A program made the translations under genes and the position numbers. From Pseudomonadota bacterium (GTDB lineage Bacteria > Pseudomonadota > Gammaproteobacteria > Arenicellales > UBA868), in contig JABJIU010000221.1 of assembly GCA_018661145.1 (NCBI GenBank), positions 1 through 12,571 on the forward strand: a stretch of DNA of 12,571 nt, given 5' to 3'. Of this stretch, positions 6,940-12,571 are shown in pieces; position 1 is the first letter of the stretch, and each line of letters opens with the position of its first letter. Under the pieces are notes generated by a model that was not told where the DNA came from, ran no database searches, and saw nothing but the letters and a program-made list of their open reading frames with translations.

Positions 6940-9900
6940 GTACTGCCTCCCACCAATGCATCCAGATCCGAGATCAGGGAACCTTGTGGCCGGTCGAAGA
7001 AGACACCGCTACCGGTATGCGCAGGATGCATCCCCCGCAGAAAAAGGTAATACACGCCGCCAAAGTGCTGATCGTACTGATAGCCGTCTATCCGTGACCG
7101 CAGCCACCGGTGCAACGCCACGCTGTAGATGAGGTACTGCAGGGTGTAGGCCGACTGATGCATCGCGGTATCAAGCGCCACCGCGCCATAGTCGGAAAAA
7201 TTCGGCCCAAGGTAATTCGACTTGTAGTCGGCCAGGAAAAATCTTCCGTCATGGACAAACACCAGATCGATAAAGCCGCGCATAAATCCCGTCAACGCCT
7301 CAAAGCCGTCGCTATCAAGTGCCGCCTCAACCGCACAATGCAGCCCTTTTGCATGCCGGGACAGCACATCGTGCCACCGAATGCCATCGAGTCCATCGAC
7401 CGGATAACAAAAGGCCATCTCATCGACCCGATCCCGCCTGGTCAGCGTACCGAGGTGTAGTGCCTGATCATTGAGCGGGACACTCAGTACATGCTGCAGC
7501 ATGTTGTTGATCACAGGCGTCCAGTGATCATCGAAACCATACTCGCCCAATACTTGCTGAACGGTGGCGTCGTGCCCGGCAACTGAATCATCGCGAAAGT
7601 CGATGAGTTCAAAAATCCGGTGCAGACAGGTACCTGCCCGAGCACCGCGAGGAAACGAGAAAAAATCCCGCTCGCCATCCGATGGACCGGGCTGCATCTG
7701 CGGATCATAGTCAGGCAGCGCACTGTCGTGCCCGGTCGACAGTGAACTGAAACTGCCCATCTGCCAACTGCGGCTGAGCTGACGCGACGCCTGTCGGGCC
7801 TTGAGCCTTAGCGGTTTTTCCTGGCCTGCCTCATCAGCAGCCGGCACCTGCTCGGGCAGGCGCTGTATCTCAATCACACCGCCCGATGCCTTTGAGAGCG
7901 CCTTAAGCGCATCATCAAGGTCTTCATCCGAAAGGGTCTTGAAATAGCTTGCAAGACGATCAGCGAGACCCGTATCGTTTTCCTCTTTTTGTCGCGCCGG
8001 ACGGTGCAGCAGCCAGGAAAGCGCGGAGGTGGCCGCTCCATTCACCGCCCCATAAGCAAGATAGCAGCGGCTTTGCGCCCGGGTCAGCGCAACATACAAA
8101 AGCCGCAGATTCTCGGCAAGCTCCTCTTCTTTGGCACGCGCCTGGTGGGTCGCGAACTGCTCCGAACCGAAATCAGCCCAGAGACTATCTTCGGCCGAGG
8201 CGTCATGAAAAAACACACTTGAGGCCTGCTGGGTTCTTAGCGTGCCTTCCCAGGCAAAGGGGACGAAAACCACGGGATACTGCAGGCCCTTGCTTGCATG
8301 CATCGTCACAATCCGCACGCGGTTGTCGTCGCTTTCCAGTCGGAGCAGGGTCGACTCTTCCACCGTCGACGGCTCCTGGCGCATGGTGGAAAACCAATTC
8401 AGCACGGCCGGGATGTCCGTATGACGGGAAGCACCAGCAGCAACACACTCAGCAAGATGCAAGAGGTTGGTCAGGCGTCGCTCACCATCAGCGAGACCTG
8501 CCACGCGCGGCAGCACTTTGCACTCGGACGTTAACTCACCAAACATTCGCATGAAGCCATTTCGCCGCCAGCGGTCATGCCAACGGTGAAAACGCGCAAG
8601 CCAGGCATCCCACCCGCTCGAATTCGCTTCTAGGGCAAGCAGTTCCGAGACATCCAGCCCCATCAGGTCAGTCACAAGTGCCGCACGTAGCAGAGGCTCT
8701 CGGCGTGGCTGGGCGACGGCCTGAAGAACACGCTCAAGCTCCATCGCTTCAAAGGTATCGAACACACTTTCGTGGCCCTGGCGCACGCTCGGTATTCCGG
8801 ATGCGCCGAGCGCGTGCTGCACTGCGATCCCCTCGAAATGATTGCGCACCAGCACCGCGATATCCTGCGGGCGAAGTGGTTCGTCGCCGAGCGTGGTACC
8901 AGCATCGTAAAGACGCCTGATCTCGTTAGCGACCGCCGCACTGCCCTCGGCCCGGGCGACGCCTTTGGTAACAGGGCGATCCGATTCCCCACGCGCCAGC
9001 GTCCAGACCACCATCGATGCGCTGCAGTGCGGGTCATTTAGCGCAGATGCGCTGCCCGCCGTAACAGCGTCTGCAAACGGAATGGCGTCATAGACAAAAC
9101 TGTTTCCCCGTCCGCGGGAGGAAAAGAGAGTATTGACCGCGGTAACAAGATCTGCGGTGGCGCGGTGATTGGTATCCAGGGTGTAGCGCTCTGTCGCGTT
9201 TTGTCGCGCCTTGAGATAGGCAAAAATATCCGCCCCGCGGAACGAATAAATTGCCTGTTTGGGATCTCCCACCATGAAGACCGGCTGCTTACCATTGCCA
9301 TAGATGGTCTTGAAGATCTGATACTGCACAGGGTCGGTATCCTGAAATTCATCAAGTAACGCCGCCGGGTAGTCAGTACGCAAACGAGCGACAAGTGCGC
9401 CGGAACTGTCCGCAGAAAGCGCCGCGTTTAAGTTCAGTAGCAGATCATCGTAGGCCTGCACCCCCCGCTGCGCCTTGAGCTCCCGCTGTCCGGCAACGGC
9501 GCGAAGCCGCATCTCATGAAGCCAGTTAATCAAACGTGACCGTGCAGCCTCCTCATAGGCATCAAGATGCGACACCAGGGTGTCCAGTTGTTCAAAGAAC
9601 ACATGATCTGGCACCGATGCCCCTTTTTTTACTGCGCCAGGTCCCGACAAAGTCGTGCGGGTGAGTTTCCTCACGCCTTGAAACATATCCAATCTTCCGG
9701 TGTCCGCAAATGACTGCGAAAAGATGGCGTCAAACTCACGGATCCACGCCGGCATGCTGGCCAGCCGGTACCGGTTACGGTTAAGCCCTGACGCCGAATC
9801 GATCAGCAGCGCATTGATTTCATCCCGATGCTCGGTCCAGCAATCAGCCGCATCACGAAAAGCATCAGTGAGCGCACTCTCGCGTGTTGCAAGATCTCCT

Positions 9901-10520
9901 GCATCCGGTGGAGTCGATATGCCGATAAAGGGCTTGCCTACAAGGGGGCTCAGGCACTTGCGAAGATCATCGGCGCTGCGCAGTTTCTCCTTGCTTGAAA
10001 GCCAGTTCACCCAGCAGGCGCTAGCGGGATAGATCTCTTTTCGCCACAGATCGTCAAACACCTCTGCCAACAGAGACTCGTCGTTGGGCGTCAGTTCAGT
10101 GTTAAGCGTCATGCCACTCTGAAATGCGCTGTCGCTGAGTACGCGCTCACAGAACGCATGAATTGTGAAGACCGCTGCCTGATCAAAGTCAGCCAGGGCA
10201 CGGCGAAATTTGCGGACCGACGTCCGTTCATCATGGCCTGCGGCGAGGAGCGGCCCGATCATTGGATCAGCACAGACACCGGGGCTTTCAAAAGCCTCAA
10301 GCGCACGAACCAGAGCATCACGAAGACGTTGACGCAGTTCACCGGTAGCGGCCCGCGTATAAGTCACCACCAGAATTTTGCCAACCGGCAAATCCTGCTC
10401 AAGCAGCAAGCGCAAATAAAGTGCTGTGATGGTCCAGGTTTTGCCCGTGCCGGCGGCCGCCTCCACCAGATTGACACCCTCGAGCGGGACCGCAAAAGGA
10501 TCGAGCGATCGGATACTCAT
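6936..10520 (-). CDS. recB: Exodeoxyribonuclease V subunit beta, RecB helicase-nuclease
   Basis: RecB is the 3'-to-5' superfamily-1A helicase and the only nuclease of RecBCD, and it loads RecA after Chi recognition in the known enzymes. The 1194-residue protein is full length. Helicase motifs: Walker A AAAGTGKT (21-28), Walker B LLDEFQDTDP (388-397), GDPKQAIYSFRGAD (418-431), the NHR motif (451-453), VTMHASKGLQYPVVF (738-752) and LLYVALTRAQ (807-816). The C-terminal nuclease domain (from about 930) has His967 in LHRIFE, Asp1085 in GFIDLVF, and Asp1098 and Lys1100 in LADYKSNYLG, with the same D-13-D-2-K spacing as E. coli RecB, so it should be active. A later conserved segment FGGVYYLFLRGM is at 1153-1164. 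The ATG at 10520 overlaps the recC stop (ATGA) and has AGGAGG 7 bases upstream. Confidence 0.98.
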   Translation of the reverse strand: MSIRSLDPFAVPLEGVNLVEAAAGTGKTWTITALYLRLLLEQDLPVGKILVVTYTRAATGELRQRLRDALVRALEAFESPGVCADPMIGPLLAAGHDERTSVRKFRRALADFDQAAVFTIHAFCERVLSDSAFQSGMTLNTELTPNDESLLAEVFDDLWRKEIYPASACWVNWLSSKEKLRSADDLRKCLSPLVGKPFIGISTPPDAGDLATRESALTDAFRDAADCWTEHRDEINALLIDSASGLNRNRYRLASMPAWIREFDAIFSQSFADTGRLDMFQGVRKLTRTTLSGPGAVKKGASVPDHVFFEQLDTLVSHLDAYEEAARSRLINWLHEMRLRAVAGQRELKAQRGVQAYDDLLLNLNAALSADSSGALVARLRTDYPAALLDEFQDTDPVQYQIFKTIYGNGKQPVFMVGDPKQAIYSFRGADIFAYLKARQNATERYTLDTNHRATADLVTAVNTLFSSRGRGNSFVYDAIPFADAVTAGSASALNDPHCSASMVVWTLARGESDRPVTKGVARAEGSAAVANEIRRLYDAGTTLGDEPLRPQDIAVLVRNHFEGIAVQHALGASGIPSVRQGHESVFDTFEAMELERVLQAVAQPRREPLLRAALVTDLMGLDVSELLALEANSSGWDAWLARFHRWHDRWRRNGFMRMFGELTSECKVLPRVAGLADGERRLTNLLHLAECVAAGASRHTDIPAVLNWFSTMRQEPSTVEESTLLRLESDDNRVRIVTMHASKGLQYPVVFVPFAWEGTLRTQQASSVFFHDASAEDSLWADFGSEQFATHQARAKEEELAENLRLLYVALTRAQSRCYLAYGAVNGAATSALSWLLHRPARQKEENDTGLADRLASYFKTLSDEDLDDALKALSKASGGVIEIQRLPEQVPAADEAGQEKPLRLKARQASRQLSRSWQMGSFSSLSTGHDSALPDYDPQMQPGPSDGERDFFSFPRGARAGTCLHRIFELIDFRDDSVAGHDATVQQVLGEYGFDDHWTPVINNMLQHVLSVPLNDQALHLGTLTRRDRVDEMAFCYPVDGLDGIRWHDVLSRHAKGLHCAVEAALDSDGFEALTGFMRGFIDLVFVHDGRFFLADYKSNYLGPNFSDYGAVALDTAMHQSAYTLQYLIYSVALHRWLRSRIDGYQYDQHFGGVYYLFLRGMHPAHTGSGVFFDRPQGSLISDLDALVGGST
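6946..6951 (-). promoter_or_regulatory. Shine-Dalgarno of recD inside the recB 3' end
   Basis: GGGAGG on the minus strand, 6 bases before the GTG at 6939. It fixes the recD start at the GTGA overlap and argues against any internal ATG. Confidence 0.7.
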
Positions 10521-12571
10521 CCGCGCGCCTCCTGCACCCTTTGTGCTGGCGTACCGAAAACCAGTGACGCGAGCGATTCGAATTCGCTGTCGAGTACCGT
10601 ATCGAGTCGGTCGCGAAACGCCAAGGCAAAAAACGGATCAGCTGACTCACCCACAGCCGAAGCGTGTTCGGATCCCGCCCAGGTTCTGTAGGCGTTGGCA
10701 AGCGGCGTTTTGGCCGCCGACACATAAGCCCAGGCACTTCTTGGAAAAAACGGCAACGGCCGGCAAAGTCCTTCGCGGTAAAGACCAACAAGTTCATGCA
10801 GTGTTGACGCCGCGTCCTCTTCCGGCAAAAAACTGACGATGCCCTCAACATCAACCAGATGGGTATGGTGCGAAGGTGCACTGGCATCGGAATTCAGCAG
10901 AAGATGGGCACACCACGCCCGCAGCATGACCCACGGGCTCAGCGCATCAACCGACCACAGGACCTGTCCTTTCGGTCCCACGTTCTCGAGCACCGCATTA
11001 AGCCGCCAGCCTCCCACTTCGGTTTCGACCGCAACAGGTTTTCCGGGTTCCCCGTCCAGCAACGGGGCAAGATGCGCCATCACCGGGACTGCCTCAGTCC
11101 ACGCCCGCTGTGCGGCAAGCACGCCTGGGGTACCGGACGGCAGCCCGCCGCCGAGACGGGACCGCTCGACAAAAAACCCGGCTTCCTCTTCGGACATTTG
11201 CGCCGCAAGCGCATCCCGCTCGAGCGCGCGGCGGCCGCGGGCATCAAGGGCCATGGGTTCACGGACCGGCATAAGGGCAGCCCCCGACTCGAGCGAGATA
11301 TTGAGACGACCCTTAAGGAGCGCCCTGGCTGGATTAGCCAAAAAATCCACCAACCGATCCAGCGGGAGGTCCCCCGGCTCCGGCGCATCAAGCGCCACTT
11401 CAAAAAGCGGCGGTGTTTCCCGGCCCGCAGCTGCTTCGGGAGGCAGCATCTCCTCGGAATAACTGAAAAGTCCTGCCGAGCCATCAAAATACCGTTTGCT
11501 GAAAGGCTGCAGCGGATGATGCACGGTCAATGCCGCAGACCGGTTAGGATCTCCTGTCAGGGCATCAATCTCTTCCAGCAGCTCACTGACGACGATGGAA
11601 GGCGGCTGCACACTGTCGTCGCGGGCGCTGGCACCGGTATAACTGATATAGAGCGCCGAACGGGCGCTGCTCAAGACTTCCAAAAATGCCTGCCGATCCT
11701 CATCGCGACGGTGTCGGTCACCCATCCGGGGCTCGAGACGCATACGGTCGAGTCCATATGCGCTTTCCCGACCGGGGAAATGGTCGCCATTCATCCCCAA
11801 AAGACAGATCAGCCGCGCCGGCACGGAACGGCCATGTGCCAACGTCGCAAAGGTTACGCCACCACTCATGAAACGCCCTCCGACCGCGTCCCCAATACGC
11901 CGCTCCACGGCATCGCGCAACACCGGCAAAGACAACGGGGCAGAAAACCCGGCAACCAGGCCGTCACTCGCAAGCCCGGCAAGGCGCTGGCGAAGCCGCA
12001 CCATGTTATCCATCTCGGCGTCGTCCGGAGTAAAGAAGCGATCCAGAATCTGATGGCAAATCGCTATCCAGCGCGACAAAGGATATGCCCCGGACAAAGT
12101 CCGGCGAAGCGCAATCAATTGTTCTAGAAATTCACGCCAGCGTCCGGCCGTCTCGGCGAGCGACGAATCTCCGGGCACCACCGGAATGTATCCTTCGTAA
12201 ACAGAACCCGTGTCACCCAGCGCAAAACCAAGCAGCAAGCGATCGGTGCCGCTGCGCCAGGTGTGCACGGGATTGACCGAAAGCGCCATCGACTGAAGAT
12301 CTTCGGCGTCCACGCCCCAATGAATACCGAGGGCCTCTATCCAGGTCAAGATTTGCTCCACATCGGTTTCCGTAAGGGCAAATCGTCGTCGCAGCATCGG
12401 AAGATCCAGCAGCGCGCCGACCTCCCGGGCATCAAGCCGACCCTGAGGCAACCGCAGCAGAGCAAGAAAGCCCTGCACCAAAGCACTTTGCTCGGTAAGG
12501 GCGTGTTCGGCGAGAGCGAAGGGAATGTGTCTGGACCCGGTTGCAGAGCCGAACACGGATTCAATCAGCGG
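10517..12571 (-). CDS. recC: Exodeoxyribonuclease V subunit gamma, RecC (5' end outside window)
   Basis: RecC is the scaffold of RecBCD; its inactive helicase-like domains split the DNA strands and read Chi. The frame is open to the right edge, giving about 684 residues, roughly the C-terminal 60% of a protein usually near 1100 residues. A GTG at 12556 is internal, not the start, because the frame continues upstream (PLIES before it) and the sequence there already matches the middle of RecC. Recognisable segments, numbered from the first in-window codon: HIPFALAEHA (15-24), SGGVTFATLAHGRSVP (236-251), CLLGMNGDHFP (256-266), GDRHRRDEDRQAFLE (284-298) and ALYISYTGAS (306-315), all with close counterparts in E. 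coli RecC. It ends ATGA into recB. The promoter and any gene upstream lie outside the window. Confidence 0.95.
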   Translation of the reverse strand, partial: PLIESVFGSATGSRHIPFALAEHALTEQSALVQGFLALLRLPQGRLDAREVGALLDLPMLRRRFALTETDVEQILTWIEALGIHWGVDAEDLQSMALSVNPVHTWRSGTDRLLLGFALGDTGSVYEGYIPVVPGDSSLAETAGRWREFLEQLIALRRTLSGAYPLSRWIAICHQILDRFFTPDDAEMDNMVRLRQRLAGLASDGLVAGFSAPLSLPVLRDAVERRIGDAVGGRFMSGGVTFATLAHGRSVPARLICLLGMNGDHFPGRESAYGLDRMRLEPRMGDRHRRDEDRQAFLEVLSSARSALYISYTGASARDDSVQPPSIVVSELLEEIDALTGDPNRSAALTVHHPLQPFSKRYFDGSAGLFSYSEEMLPPEAAAGRETPPLFEVALDAPEPGDLPLDRLVDFLANPARALLKGRLNISLESGAALMPVREPMALDARGRRALERDALAAQMSEEEAGFFVERSRLGGGLPSGTPGVLAAQRAWTEAVPVMAHLAPLLDGEPGKPVAVETEVGGWRLNAVLENVGPKGQVLWSVDALSPWVMLRAWCAHLLLNSDASAPSHHTHLVDVEGIVSFLPEEDAASTLHELVGLYREGLCRPLPFFPRSAWAYVSAAKTPLANAYRTWAGSEHASAVGESADPFFALAFRDRLDTVLDSEFESLASLVFGTPAQRVQEARG
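10528..10533 (-). promoter_or_regulatory. Shine-Dalgarno of recB inside the recC 3' end
   Basis: AGGAGG on the minus strand, 7 bases before the recB ATG at 10520. A near-perfect site, so recB can be translated efficiently whether or not ribosomes carry over from recC. Confidence 0.7.

Noticed and set aside
10859..12127. A 422-codon open frame on the plus strand opposite recC
   Set aside because: It is antisense to a clear recC coding frame; its translation is rich in Arg, His and Pro, with no recognisable domain, as expected for a shadow frame in GC-rich coding DNA.
12346..12564. Possible start of recC at GTG 12556
   Set aside because: The frame is open upstream to the edge and the protein here already matches the middle of RecC, so the GTG is an internal valine codon.

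Overview
The window (12,571 bases, moderately GC-rich) looks like ordinary chromosomal DNA from a proteobacterium, most likely a gammaproteobacterium. The reasons are an adjacent recC-recB-recD cluster with no ptrA-type gene between recC and recB, and the styles of the rhomboid and ureidoglycolate-lyase-like proteins. The species cannot be named from the sequence alone. No rRNA, tRNA, CRISPR array, insertion sequence or prophage gene was seen. Coding density is very high and no gap exceeds about 150 bases.

Layout from left to right. (1) Bases 1-2467, minus strand: two family-2 glycosyltransferase genes. The first is cut by the left edge and carries two glycosyltransferase modules in tandem; the second is rhamnosyltransferase-like. 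They look like part of a surface polysaccharide (O-antigen or exopolysaccharide) locus continuing to the left. (2) Bases 2468-2618: a divergent promoter region with a clear 7-base inverted repeat. (3) Bases 2619-3494, plus strand: an EamA-type drug/metabolite transporter, the only plus-strand gene. (4) Bases 3503-12571, minus strand: a tightly packed six-gene run read in the order recC (cut by the right edge), recB, recD, a small membrane protein, a rhomboid protease and a ureidoglycolate-lyase-like protein. Its 3' end meets the transporter tail to tail with 8 bases between the two stop codons.

How the genes work together. RecC, RecB and RecD form the RecBCD helicase-nuclease that processes double-strand DNA ends for homologous recombination and degrades foreign linear DNA. 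The helicase motifs of RecB and RecD and the nuclease triad of RecB are all present. The recC/recB and recB/recD junctions are 4-base stop/start overlaps (ATGA and GTGA), each start having a strong Shine-Dalgarno sequence, as expected for translational coupling of subunits made in fixed ratio. The three smaller genes downstream appear to share the transcript but have no obvious link to recombination.

I found no convincing new multi-gene system. The points most worth a second look are the unannotated-type small membrane gene with a TTG start just inside the end of recD, the orphan ureidoglycolate-lyase-like gene, the inverted repeat in the divergent promoter, and hairpins around the rhomboid start.
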